Source: Oceanobacillus alkalisoli (GTDB taxonomy: Bacteria; Bacillota; Bacilli; Bacillales; Amphibacillaceae). From it: 64,000 nucleotides of DNA. This document shows, piece by piece, positions 1-8,692 of this stretch (positions are counted from its first letter, which is position 1; the number at the start of each line of letters is the position of its first letter). The DNA lies in the NCBI RefSeq assembly GCF_021556485.1, contig NZ_JAKGBW010000016.1, forward strand, positions 1-64,000. Reading direction: 5' to 3'. The notes under the pieces were generated by a model, which saw only the letters and a program-made list of their open reading frames with translations, had not been told where the DNA came from and ran no database searches. Made by a program: the position numbers and the translations under genes.

Positions 1-84
1 ATGGAATTTTATAATGAAGAACGATACCAAACGAAATTAAACAGCCTAACACCGTTAGAATATCGGTACCAGGCTGCGGCATAG
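1..84 (+). CDS. IS3-family transposase (OrfB), C-terminal fragment
   Basis: An open frame running in from the window edge encodes a short tail with the motif YNEERYQTKLNSLTPLEYRY, which matches the extreme C-terminus of IS3/IS150-type OrfB integrases (usual pattern YNxxRxxxKLxxxSPxxYR). The start lies outside the window. Just downstream, 101-125 reads like an IS3-family terminal repeat (TGTCCACTTGACAGGGCG...), so this is probably the right-hand end of one insertion sequence. Whether the rest is intact cannot be seen. Confidence 0.75.
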   Translation: MEFYNEERYQTKLNSLTPLEYRYQAAA

Positions 85-100
85 ATTTTTATTTTTTTAC

Positions 101-125
101 TGTCCACTTGACAGGGCGCAGTTCA
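101..125. mobile_element. Probable right terminal repeat of an IS3-family element
   Basis: The sequence begins TGTCCACTTGACAGGG and lies 16 bases after the transposase stop codon, the usual position and composition of an IS3-family right end. The matching left end is outside the window, so this rests on resemblance and position. Confidence 0.55.
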
Positions 126-377
126 CAAACTCTCTTGTCCCAGTTCATACTATTTCTATGTTGCTTACAGCAAACTAAACAAACTATGAAAAAGATATGA
201 TAAGCTGTTTCTCATCCTTCAACGCACTAAGGACTTAGCATTGGCAATTCGCATCTCCTATCATTGTCCTAAAATAACAACAAAACGTATGTTTAATCAA
301 AGAGCCTTCCCTGCTAGCGGCAACCTAACCCTGCCCCTTCCCCCGCAAGCTTTAAAAAAGCTTCATTAACAATTCAC
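126..377. other. Intergenic stretch with no recognised gene
   Basis: No start codon with a plausible ribosome binding site and no conserved protein was recognised here. A small palindrome AAGCTTTAAAAAAGCTT lies near 347-363, just ahead of the tRNA promoter. Confidence 0.5.
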
Positions 378-406
378 TTGAATTATTTCTTGTTTCGTCC
401 TATAAT
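378..406 (+). promoter_or_regulatory. Promoter of the tRNA-Ala gene
   Basis: TTGAAT (378-383) and a perfect TATAAT (401-406) are separated by 17 bases. The predicted transcription start near 413 is about 16 bases before the tRNA. Confidence 0.75.
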
Positions 407-428
407 AGCAATTGTATTCAAATTGCAC

Positions 429-501
429 GGGGCATTAGCTCAGCTGGGAGAGTGCTTGCGTGGCACGCAAGAGGTCGTCGGTTCGAGCCCGACATGCTCC
501 A
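429..501 (+). tRNA. tRNA-Ala (anticodon GGC)
   Basis: The cloverleaf reads clearly: acceptor arm GGGGCAT with ATGCTCC, including the G3-U70 pair that identifies alanine tRNAs; a D-arm with AGCTCAGCTGGGAGAG; an anticodon arm with GGC in the loop; and a T-arm with GGTTCGAGCC. The discriminator base is A and no CCA is encoded. A strong promoter precedes it and a terminator follows, so it is probably a single-gene transcript. Confidence 0.95.
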
Positions 502-509
502 TTAGTAAA

Positions 510-546
510 GATGCTTATACATACAAAGTGTATAAGCATCTTTTTT
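510..546 (+). terminator. Intrinsic terminator after tRNA-Ala
   Basis: An 11-bp stem, GATGCTTATAC with GTATAAGCATC, is followed by six T residues. Confidence 0.9.
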
Positions 547-691
547 GTTCCAAACAATTTTCATAAAAATCACATCGATTGATTGCACTACCGTTGCCAA
601 ACCGCTATATATTCTAAACCGCCAACTGACTCCATTTCTATATTAAAGTCTGATATCTTTCTTTACAAAAATATAACAATCCCGCTCCTAT

Positions 692-716
692 GTTTAGTAT
701 AGACTTGAACGGGAAT
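692..716 (+). promoter_or_regulatory. Sigma-B-type promoter for the GsiB-like gene
   Basis: GTTTAG (692-697), a 13-base spacer and GGGAAT (711-716) match the general-stress sigma-B consensus (GTTTAA, 12-15 bases, GGGTAT or GGGAAT). Control of a GsiB-like gene by sigma-B agrees with what is known in Bacillus subtilis. It implies that translation cannot begin at the ATG at 690. Confidence 0.6.
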
Positions 717-734
717 GCATGCTATAAGCAAGAA

Positions 735-1130
735 ATGATTGCTGACGGGAAATGGATTCCCTACTTTACAGCAGTTACTAATCATGTGATGGAAACCTTG
801 AAAAGTGATTTGAATTTCAACACTTTCCTGGGTTACTGCACTGCACGTAAAGAAAATCAGAACAACAAGAAAATGACGGTGGAGGAAGCTGGCCGTAAAG
901 ACGGAGTAGCTACTTCAAGAAATCATGATAAAGAGTTTTACCAAGAGATTGGCCAAAAAGGCGGCGAAACAACGGCAAGGAATCACGACCAAGATTTCTA
1001 TGAAGAAATCGGTCATAAGGGTGGAGAAGCAAGAGCAAACCAGTCCACAAATAATTCCAATAAAATGAGTCAAGAAAAAGCAGGACGTAAAGGCGGAAGA
1101 GCTCGAGCAAATAAACAAAACGATCATTAA
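735..1130 (+). CDS. gsiB: GsiB-like general stress protein with KGG repeats
   Basis: The C-terminal two thirds consists of hydrophilic repeats of about 20 residues, of the type AGRKxGxATSRNHDKEFYQEIGQKGGE, as in B. subtilis GsiB, a sigma-B-dependent LEA-like desiccation/stress protein of the cytoplasm. Three to four repeats are present, fewer than some homologues. The first part of the frame (to about residue 45) does not resemble GsiB, and the usual start seems lost: where GsiB-like proteins begin, the codon is ACT (about 840). The in-frame ATGs at 735, 789 and 873 all lack a strong ribosome binding site. I give 735, the first ATG after the sigma-B-like promoter, but 873 is possible. A terminator follows. 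Confidence 0.7.
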   Translation: MIADGKWIPYFTAVTNHVMETLKSDLNFNTFLGYCTARKENQNNKKMTVEEAGRKDGVATSRNHDKEFYQEIGQKGGETTARNHDQDFYEEIGHKGGEARANQSTNNSNKMSQEKAGRKGGRARANKQNDH

Positions 1131-1151
1131 ATATTGATTTATTGATATATA

Positions 1152-1181
1152 AAAGGCGGCCGATATTGGCCGCCTTTTTCT
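1152..1181 (+). terminator. Intrinsic terminator after gsiB-like gene
   Basis: The GC-rich stem AAAGGCGGCC with GGCCGCCTTT has a six-base loop and a T run. Confidence 0.9.
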
Positions 1182-1457
1182 GACGGTATTTTTATAAACG
1201 GCTCGGCTACAGAGTGCATTATCTTCCAAAAGATAATATGTGTAATTGCAATGTGCTGGCCTTTTCAGAAACAAAATATGCCGAACACAATATTTCACCA
1301 ATTCTCAACATTTCCCGGGAAATATTTCATCCTATTATTACCGGCCGCCTTAGAAATTTGATAAGTAAAATCACCTTTTCCATAGTCTGATATACCAATC
1401 TGCAATCCGAAGGGGGAGAAACAGTTTAATGAACTCATACATTTCCCTCCCAAATCC

Positions 1458-1466
1458 TGCTATAAT
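1458..1466 (+). promoter_or_regulatory. Extended -10 promoter for the hybrid sensor kinase
   Basis: TGCTATAAT is a perfect extended -10 element, with only a weak -35 (TACATT, 1438-1443). The implied start of transcription, near 1473, lies downstream of the ATG at 1429 and so favours the ATG at 1498 as the true start. Confidence 0.55.
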
Positions 1467-1497
1467 CAAGACATCAGTATCCCGAAAGGAAATAATC

Positions 1498-4400
1498 ATG
1501 TCTACTTCAACTAAAAAACTTACAAAAAACATTCTTATCCTACTAGCCATTTTCGCTACTTTAACTGCTTTTCGCTTGCTATGGCTTTTCTATCACACGC
1601 CAACAGACCAGCCGATTGCTGAAGATGGTGTATTAGACTTAAGCGATTATCCATTGCATGATGAGCAATCCCTTACATTGAACGGTGAATGGATTTTTCT
1701 ACCTGGCAGATTACTAGAGAATTCCCAGCAGCTAAATGCTTCTATGGAGAAAATACCAACTGATTTTACTGGAGGAACAAAAAGCGAAAACCATACATAT
1801 GGGACCTATTACTTGAAAATAAACCTTGAAGAAACAACGGATCTCGATTCCCTACTCTCCATTCGGATGCCATCGACAAAAACAGCCTCTGCATTATATG
1901 TGAATGGGCATTTAAAAGAGCAATCCGGTACGGTTTCCGCGGAGGAAACTGGTCATGTCGGTCAGGGTAATCCGTATCTTGTATCTTTCTCTCCTGACAG
2001 TCACGAAATCGAATTGATGCTGCAAGTTTCAAATTTTGATACAGCAGCAGGGATTTCGGTCGGCAATCCGATTAAATTTGGTACGGAAAAGGGAATCCAA
2101 CAGTCTAAAGGCTTTGAGGATATACTGTTGATTGCCATGGTGGTCATTCTTGTTCTGCATAGCCTATATAGTCTTCTTATCTTTATTTTTATTTCCAAAA
2201 ATAAATTTTTTCTTTTCTTTGCTGTCGGCTTTCTATTCCCGGCAATCGATGAGCTGCTCACCTACAACAGTGCTGCAATGGAGTGGATGCAATTCAATTA
2301 TGAATGGTCCTTTAAGTTTAAAGAACTGATTTATCTTGGAGCAGCATTCTTTCTTGTGCAGATTATGAGAAATTTATTGCGAATGACATCGGAACATAAG
2401 CGTTTTCGCTGGCTAACTATTCTATATGGAATTAGTGCTCTTTTGATTGTAGTGCTTCCATTAGATATTCTTATCCAGGTAAATATCACGTTCTTTGCCC
2501 TATATTTCATCTCGTTTATCGCCGTTGTTCCGTTAGCATTGAAGGAGTATTTCCAGTTCAGGGATGAGTCGATTTTTATAGCGATTGTTGTAGTCGGAAC
2601 AACTTCCGGCATTATTTGGGGGTTGATTAAAGCGCTGACTTCATTTGAAATCCCTTTTTATCCGTTCGATTACATTTGCGCATTTCTTGGATTCGCGGTA
2701 TTTTGGTTCAGACGTTTTTACCGGCAAAACCAGAAAGTTGTCGAATTGGTGGAAAAATTAGAACAGGAAGATAAGAAAAAGGATGAATTCTTGGCGAATA
2801 CATCCCATGAACTGCGCAACCCGCTGCACGGACTCATTAATATCGCGCAAACGATACTTGATGATAAGGAAGAAGCTTTAACGGAGAAAAACAGAGAGAA
2901 TCTGGAACTTCTTGTCAGCGTCGGTCACCGGATGGCCTATACACTGAATGACCTGCAGGATTTCGCTCGGTTGCAGGAAAGACAAATACGATTGCAAAAA
3001 GAAGCGGTGAATGTCTATTCAGCCACCAATGTTGTCTTTGATATGCTTCGTTTCATGATGGAAGGTAAAGATATACAGTTTAAGATCAACATCCCTGATA
3101 CCTTCCCTTATATCAATGCAGATCCAAACCGCCTGATCCAGATTTTATTCAACCTTGTTCACAATGCGATCAAGTATACAAACGACGGGGTAATTACAGT
3201 TGATGCAGCAACGGATGACAATATGGCTAGAATTTACATTATCGATACCGGGATAGGATTAAGTCAGGAAACAAAGGAGACCATTTTCAAGCCTTATGAA
3301 CAAGAAGATGCCAGCATAACATCGATTGGAAGTGGCGTCGGGCTTGGACTAAGCATTTGTAAGCAGCTCGTTGAATTACACGGAGGCACTATTTCGGCAG
3401 ATTCAGAGCCGGGAAAAGGTTCTACCTTTGCATTTACGCTTCCTCTCGCAGATCCGTCAGAAAAAGAGGCTGCGGCGATTTTCGAAACTAATGATTTCTT
3501 TATTGAACAGCAAGAGGCAGAAGAACAATCACGAACAGCCAGCCTATCCGAAAATAAGCAAGAAAACAATGCACGTATCCTTCTTGTCGACGATGACCCT
3601 GTAAATTTAAAGATCTTGCGTGAGATGCTTGAAACAGCATATGAGGTGCATACGGTCACCAACGGAGCAGAAGCATTAGACATCGTTAATGAACAGGACT
3701 TCGATTTGGTCATTTCCGATGTCATGATGCCGAATTTGTCGGGTTATGAATTAACTAGAAAAATCCGCTCGTTGTTTTCTCTATCGGAACTGCCTGTCTT
3801 ATTATTGACGGCTCGGAATAACCCGGAGGATATCCAGACAGGATTTCTTTCAGGAGCAAATGACTATGTGGCAAAGCCCGTTGTCGCCCTGGAGTTCAAA
3901 TCCCGTGTAGAAGTGCTCGCTCGATTAAAACAGTCCGTAAGAGAACAACTGCGGATGGAAGCTGCCTGGCTTCAAGCCCAGATTCATCCACATTTCTTGT
4001 TTAATACGCTGAACACGATTGCATCTTTAAGTGAAATCGATACGGACCGAATGGTTAATCTGCTCGATCATTTTGGAAACTATTTACGGAATAGTTTTGA
4101 TGGCAGCAACACAGAATCCGTCGTATCGGTAGAACATGAACTTGATTTAGTCCGGTCGTATGTATATATCGAACAGGAAAGATTCGGCGATAGACTGAAA
4201 GTGGTATGGGATGTAGATACGGATTTAGACTTTGAACTCCCTCCCCTCTCCATTCAACCACTTGTTGAAAATGCCATTAATCATGGGGTCTTGAACCAAA
4301 TCGAAGGCGGTACCGTAACCGTTCAGATTACGAAAAATAAAGCGGGATATGAAGTACTGATTGCGGATGACGGGATTGGAATCGCTGCAGATAAAATATC

Positions 4401-4551
4401 GCATATCCTGGATGGAAAACAGAGAAACCGCAGAGGTGTCGGCTTAGCAAATACCCATCACCGGTTGATTAAATTGTATGGTGAAGGGCTTGAAGTAGAA
4501 AGTGAGTTTGGCAAAGGGACGGTTATTCGGTTTTCAATTCCACTTGCATAA
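1498..4551 (+). CDS. Hybrid membrane sensor kinase with HisKA-HATPase, REC and LytS-type kinase modules
   Basis: A multidomain signalling protein of about 1017 residues. In order: an N-terminal membrane anchor (about 11-30), an extracellular beta-rich region (about 50-195), a block of seven or so membrane segments (about 205-410), a HisKA domain with the H-box NTSHELRNP (His near 437), an HATPase with N-box (Asn near 556) and glycine-rich GVGLGLSI, a receiver domain with phospho-acceptor Asp near 741 (ISDVMMP), a LytS/YehU-type kinase core QIHPHFLFNTLN (near 829-840) and a second HATPase. No DNA-binding domain and no adjacent response regulator is seen. Start 1498 is preceded by AAGGA at 7 bases; 1429 also has a strong AAGGGGGAG upstream. 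The ligand is unknown. Confidence 0.88.
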   Translation: MSTSTKKLTKNILILLAIFATLTAFRLLWLFYHTPTDQPIAEDGVLDLSDYPLHDEQSLTLNGEWIFLPGRLLENSQQLNASMEKIPTDFTGGTKSENHTYGTYYLKINLEETTDLDSLLSIRMPSTKTASALYVNGHLKEQSGTVSAEETGHVGQGNPYLVSFSPDSHEIELMLQVSNFDTAAGISVGNPIKFGTEKGIQQSKGFEDILLIAMVVILVLHSLYSLLIFIFISKNKFFLFFAVGFLFPAIDELLTYNSAAMEWMQFNYEWSFKFKELIYLGAAFFLVQIMRNLLRMTSEHKRFRWLTILYGISALLIVVLPLDILIQVNITFFALYFISFIAVVPLALKEYFQFRDESIFIAIVVVGTTSGIIWGLIKALTSFEIPFYPFDYICAFLGFAVFWFRRFYRQNQKVVELVEKLEQEDKKKDEFLANTSHELRNPLHGLINIAQTILDDKEEALTEKNRENLELLVSVGHRMAYTLNDLQDFARLQERQIRLQKEAVNVYSATNVVFDMLRFMMEGKDIQFKINIPDTFPYINADPNRLIQILFNLVHNAIKYTNDGVITVDAATDDNMARIYIIDTGIGLSQETKETIFKPYEQEDASITSIGSGVGLGLSICKQLVELHGGTISADSEPGKGSTFAFTLPLADPSEKEAAAIFETNDFFIEQQEAEEQSRTASLSENKQENNARILLVDDDPVNLKILREMLETAYEVHTVTNGAEALDIVNEQDFDLVISDVMMPNLSGYELTRKIRSLFSLSELPVLLLTARNNPEDIQTGFLSGANDYVAKPVVALEFKSRVEVLARLKQSVREQLRMEAAWLQAQIHPHFLFNTLNTIASLSEIDTDRMVNLLDHFGNYLRNSFDGSNTESVVSVEHELDLVRSYVYIEQERFGDRLKVVWDVDTDLDFELPPLSIQPLVENAINHGVLNQIEGGTVTVQITKNKAGYEVLIADDGIGIAADKISHILDGKQRNRRGVGLANTHHRLIKLYGEGLEVESEFGKGTVIRFSIPLA

Positions 4552-4580
4552 CTAGGACAACGTATATCTAATATTTTAAA

Positions 4581-4618
4581 TAGTGGTCACTTCTCCCTGA
4601 TAGGATAGTGACCACTTA
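4581..4618. repeat. Inverted repeat between the kinase and coat genes
   Basis: TAGTGGTCAC pairs with GTGACCACTA across a 17-base loop. There is no T run on the plus strand. It could be a weak terminator for either convergent gene. Confidence 0.45.
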
Positions 4619-4791
4619 ACAGATACAGTAAGTTCAATAAGCAAGAATTTGTAGATTGTTGCATACAGAGTAGGACTTTTTCTATTAAACAGAGAACGAT
4701 CTTCGCGCTGTTATATTTCTATCATTTATAACATGTCGTAAAAGGGGATTATAATAAACGACATTGTTTTGGAAAGATAATTTAGTCCAGT

Positions 4792-5148
4792 TTAGCAGTG
4801 TCCTTTGTTACATCTATTTACCGGTCGGCAGCATGGATTTCTAAGATCACTTCCACAATCATATTCCTCAACGGAGTTAATGTTTTTCGTTGATTCTGTG
4901 ACTGGGTAGAAGTTTTCAACCCTCGTTATATTTTTATTAAGATTTATCACATGGGTAGGGTGTACTTTTCGAATGGTTCGCCGATTCGTTGTTGGGTTAA
5001 CAACTGTTTCCGTTGGTGAAACAATTGTTTCTACATCATTTTCATTTCCGTTAAAGCCAAATGAATCAACAAAATTGGTGTCATTGGTATCCGCAACATT
5101 TCTTCCGAACAGAAATTCATCTGCATTATTCCATTTTCTACGGCTCAT
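4792..5148 (-). CDS. cotD: CotD-like inner spore coat protein
   Basis: A 118-residue protein. The segment HPTHVINLNKNITRVENFYP, followed by a Cys-rich tail (CGSDLRNPCC, CNKGHC), matches the CotD spore coat family. The N-terminal half is Asn/Thr-rich and poorly conserved, as expected for coat proteins. The start is well supported by AGGAGGTGATT at the right spacing. Family members are made in the mother cell under late sporulation sigma factors; I could not pick out a convincing SigK promoter. The gene stands alone, convergent with the sensor kinase. Its presence indicates an endospore former. Confidence 0.8.
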   Translation of the reverse strand: MSRRKWNNADEFLFGRNVADTNDTNFVDSFGFNGNENDVETIVSPTETVVNPTTNRRTIRKVHPTHVINLNKNITRVENFYPVTESTKNINSVEEYDCGSDLRNPCCRPVNRCNKGHC

Positions 5149-5264
5149 TCTAAATCACCTCCTATTTGTAGATTCAATATTAGTCTATTCATTTATAGGT
5201 TTTGCGTAAGAGACAAGGGTGTAATCTAGTAATAAATCCACGAATTCATTATAATTTTATAGAA

Positions 5265-5303
5265 AAACCAGCTTAACTGTTTATAACAGTCAAGCTGGTT
5301 TCT
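5265..5303 (-). terminator. Terminator after ppc
   Basis: AAACCAGCTT-AACTG pairs with CAGTCAAGCTGGTTT, with T-rich flanks on both strands. It lies 38 bases beyond the ppc stop codon. Confidence 0.85.
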
Positions 5304-5340
5304 TTCAGTCCGCTATTTTACTATTTTACTTTTCTTCTAA

Positions 5341-8091
5341 TCAACCCGTATTAACTAAACCTGCCGCAACACCATTAATCGTCAAGAGCACGTCCGTCTT
5401 CAATTCTTCGGAAGGATTCTCTGTCGCTCTTAATCTCCGGATGGAATCGACCTGCAATATGTTTAGCGGGTCAACATATGGATTACGGAGGTGGACGGAT
5501 TCTCTAATATTTGGCGAATGGCTGAGGAGCACTTCATTACCGGTAATTTGCAGTAATGCTGCTCTTGTGCGTTTATATTCGTCCTTGATATTGTTAAAGA
5601 TCCGCTTGGCCACTTCTGGGTCTTCCACTAATTCTAGGTACTCTCTCGCACTTCCCATATCAGCTGTCAATAAGGCCATTTGCAAGTTGTTGATCGTTGC
5701 ATGGAAGAAAGCCCAATCGTTATACATCGTTTGCAGGATTTCTAAGTTGCTTTCGTCCTGGTCAATGAATGCTTGTAAGCCTGTACCTGCTGCATACCAA
5801 GCCGGGAGTAAGTGTCTCGACTGCGTCCAGGCGAAGACCCATGGGATTGCACGCAAGTCCTCGAATTGCTGGCTGTTCTTTCTGCTCATCGGACGAGAGC
5901 CGATATTTAATGCATCGAGTTCCGCGAGTGGTGTCGCTTCGTTGAAATAGGTCAGGAAATCTGGATCACCGAATACAAGGGACTGATACTTCTCCAATGA
6001 TTTCTCTGACATGACTTCCATCGCTGTTTCCCATTCTTTTTTACGCAGTTCCATCTGATCCGGTGCGCTCGCAACTTTGGCACTTGATTCAAATAAAGCA
6101 GAAGCTGCTTGCTCCAAGTTTCGGTAGGCGATGTCTTCAAGTAAATATCTCGAGGAAAGTACTTCACCTTGCTCCGTAATTTTCACACCGTCTCCAAGTG
6201 TTTCCACTGGCTGTGAGAGAATGCTTGTATGGAGTGAACCGCCTCCACGGCCTAGTGAGCCGCCGCGTCCGTGGAAATATTTCAAATGAATATCGTAATC
6301 TCGTGCCATACGGTGGATATCTTTTTGTGCTTTAAACAATTCCCAATTCGCGCTTAGCGTTCCACCGTCTTTGCTTCCATCGGAATAGCCCAGCATAATT
6401 TCTTGATGATTGTGACGTGCTTCCAGTTGTTTTTTGTAAACGTCTGCCTCAAATAAGGTCTGCATGATCTCCGGACCTGCTTTCAAATCATCAATTGTTT
6501 CAAGTAGTGGTGCGACGTCCAAATCACTTTCTACTGTTCCGTCCTGATTGATCCGGTACAGTCCAACTTCTTTAGCAAGTACAAGGACTTCCAGTAAGTC
6601 ACTTGGAGATTCTGTCATACTAATTAAATAAACTTCAATCGCACGTTTGCCAAATTCTTCATGTGCCTGCTTAATCATTTTGAATATGCGTAACATATCC
6701 TGTGTCGCTTTGGAATATCTATCGTCTGTAAGCAGTAATGGTCTTGGGTCTTCTAATATTTTATACAAGAATGCTTGTTTCTCGGTTTCCGTAAGATTGG
6801 AATAATCGTCAGCGAGTTTGACTACTTTTAAAATCTCTGCAATTGCTGATTCATGTTCCCCGCTGTGATTCCGGATATCCAGTGTCGCCAAATGGAAACC
6901 AAACATCTCTACTTGGCGGATAAGCTTGCGAATCGCTTTTAGTTTTCCATTTTCTGGTAAATGTTTTTCTACACTTTTTTTGATTTCCTTCAGGTCACTA
7001 GCTAATTCCTCTGCACGGGTATAGCCTAAGACTGATTTCCCTTTTTCTCTGATACGTTTTAAAATAACAGCAAATTTACGTCGATAGACTTCGGATTTCA
7101 CTCGCCATTTTTCATCTTTTTCTAAGTATTCTTTCTCCTCAGCTTCTACCTTTTCGATGAATTCTTGTTCGATAACTAGGCGTTCGGTAGATTGACTGAA
7201 CCTTCTCATTAAATTCGTAATGGAAGCTTCATATTTCTTTAAAATAAGCTGCTGTTGCATTTCAAGTGTCGTCCAAGTGATTTCTGGCGTTACATTCGGA
7301 TTCCCGTCCCTGTCTCCACCGATCCAGGAACCGAAGCGGATAAAGTTCGGCACTTGCCATTCTTTCTCTGCTACTTGATCCCGCAGTTGCAGTTCCAATT
7401 CCCAGAAAACATCAGGCAGTGTATCGAACAGGACGTGGTTAAAGTAATACAAGCCGTTTTTCACTTCATCTAATACTTCCGGCTTCCTGTGTCTTAATTC
7501 ATCGGTATGCCATAATGCCATTACCTCGTTGAATAGACTGTCTTCAATTGCTTCCTTCTCCCAATCGGTGATAAGCGGGTTATCTATTTTACGAAGGTTC
7601 TCCGATATCCGTTTTTGACTTTCCAGGACCGTTCGCTTTGTCGCCTCGGTTGGATGAGCCGTCATGATCAGTTCAATCGATAAGTCATTTAAAACATCCT
7701 GGATTTCTTCCTCATTCAGATCATATTCCTTTACTTTGGTGACTGCCTTTTCCAGTGAGAAGGCTTGACTTGTCCCTTCCTCGAGTAGATATTGGCGTCT
7801 GCGCCTAATCCGGTGATTCTGCTCCGCCACGTTTACGAGATGGAAATAAACAGAAAATGCCCGAATTACTTGTTGCCTCATTGGTGGTTGTAAGTTGCTG
7901 ATTTCCTGCTTCAGTTCCGCATATAAATCTTTATCGAATTTTTTCCGGATACTTTTCGTCATTTTTCGAATCGTTTCGACCTTATCAAATAACGCTTTAC
8001 CACCATGGAGGACTAATATCTCGCCTAGTATATTTCCAAGCATATTCACATCATTTTGCAATGGAGTGTTATTAGCTGTCTTTTCTATCAA
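5341..8091 (-). CDS. ppc: Phosphoenolpyruvate carboxylase
   Basis: A 916-residue enzyme that carboxylates PEP with bicarbonate to oxaloacetate, replenishing the TCA cycle in the cytoplasm. Family hallmarks are visible: TAHPTEATKRTV with the catalytic His, GSWIGGDRDGNP, GYSDGSKDGG, FHGRGGSLGRGGG near the middle, and a C-terminus ending in NTG. Length is normal for bacterial PEPC. The start is a TTG with AAGGAGGAG six to seven bases upstream. Monocistronic, with terminators on either side. Its presence means anaplerosis need not rely on pyruvate carboxylase alone. Confidence 0.97.
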   Translation of the reverse strand: MIEKTANNTPLQNDVNMLGNILGEILVLHGGKALFDKVETIRKMTKSIRKKFDKDLYAELKQEISNLQPPMRQQVIRAFSVYFHLVNVAEQNHRIRRRRQYLLEEGTSQAFSLEKAVTKVKEYDLNEEEIQDVLNDLSIELIMTAHPTEATKRTVLESQKRISENLRKIDNPLITDWEKEAIEDSLFNEVMALWHTDELRHRKPEVLDEVKNGLYYFNHVLFDTLPDVFWELELQLRDQVAEKEWQVPNFIRFGSWIGGDRDGNPNVTPEITWTTLEMQQQLILKKYEASITNLMRRFSQSTERLVIEQEFIEKVEAEEKEYLEKDEKWRVKSEVYRRKFAVILKRIREKGKSVLGYTRAEELASDLKEIKKSVEKHLPENGKLKAIRKLIRQVEMFGFHLATLDIRNHSGEHESAIAEILKVVKLADDYSNLTETEKQAFLYKILEDPRPLLLTDDRYSKATQDMLRIFKMIKQAHEEFGKRAIEVYLISMTESPSDLLEVLVLAKEVGLYRINQDGTVESDLDVAPLLETIDDLKAGPEIMQTLFEADVYKKQLEARHNHQEIMLGYSDGSKDGGTLSANWELFKAQKDIHRMARDYDIHLKYFHGRGGSLGRGGGSLHTSILSQPVETLGDGVKITEQGEVLSSRYLLEDIAYRNLEQAASALFESSAKVASAPDQMELRKKEWETAMEVMSEKSLEKYQSLVFGDPDFLTYFNEATPLAELDALNIGSRPMSRKNSQQFEDLRAIPWVFAWTQSRHLLPAWYAAGTGLQAFIDQDESNLEILQTMYNDWAFFHATINNLQMALLTADMGSAREYLELVEDPEVAKRIFNNIKDEYKRTRAALLQITGNEVLLSHSPNIRESVHLRNPYVDPLNILQVDSIRRLRATENPSEELKTDVLLTINGVAAGLVNTG

Positions 8092-8198
8092 TTTTGTCTC
8101 CTCCTTAGTTGTATTCTTTCTATCATACCACTTATCTCAAAAATTAATAAAGTCTAACATCGATTTTTAATGTGAATAATAGATTTATTTTTAATAGA

Positions 8199-8230
8199 AA
8201 AAGCCGAATGATACGGTGCATTCGGCTTTT
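8199..8230. terminator. Bidirectional hairpin terminator
   Basis: AAAAGCCGAATG pairs perfectly with CATTCGGCTTTT. It lies between ppc (upstream side) and the dead ABC-transporter fragment, whose transcript it would end on the minus strand. Confidence 0.8.
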
Positions 8231-8343
8231 CCCTTGTTATTATATAAGTTAAACAAAATATTTTATCAAATGGTTTCCCAGCAATTATGACTTGATAGGG
8301 ATACTCGATAAGACACACCACATTTTAAATCCGTGAAGTTATC

Positions 8344-8633
8344 TTATAGAAAAACTCTCCCGAACAAAAGTGGATTTAAAGCAAAAATGCGATCTGATAG
8401 ATGAACCTTTCCTGACGAATAATTCATTAAAATAGAGCTCTCGCACGTTTCCTGTATCGCTGGTTTGTTTGAGAATTGGCTGTTATATAAGTTTGCGTAA
8501 AAACCTTTTTTCTCCCATAACTCATCATGCGTGCCTTGCTCATAATATTTCCTTTATCCATTACCAGTATAAGGTCGGCATTTTTTATAGTCGATAATCT
8601 GTGGGCGATAACAAAGCTCGTTCGCCCCTTCAT
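8344..8633 (-). pseudogene. C-terminal remnant of an ABC exporter (MdlB/BmrA type)
   Basis: The remaining piece starts at [20 protein letters not shown], the D-loop/H-switch end of an ABC exporter nucleotide-binding domain. The frame then breaks: after MDKGNI-M a single missing base shifts the downstream family sequence ([20 protein letters not shown]) into the next frame, where it runs to a TAA at 8344. All of the membrane domain, Walker A and signature motif are missing. It is therefore a truncated, frameshifted remnant that sits directly downstream of the E1 beta gene. Confidence 0.85.
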
Positions 8634-8692
8634 CTTTTACATTTCACTTCTGATTCGATAGAATGATATTTATATTTTCTCAGTTAACTACT

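Noticed and set aside
378-566. Open frame of 62 codons on the plus strand
   Set aside because: It covers the tRNA-Ala gene, its promoter and terminator; no ribosome binding site.
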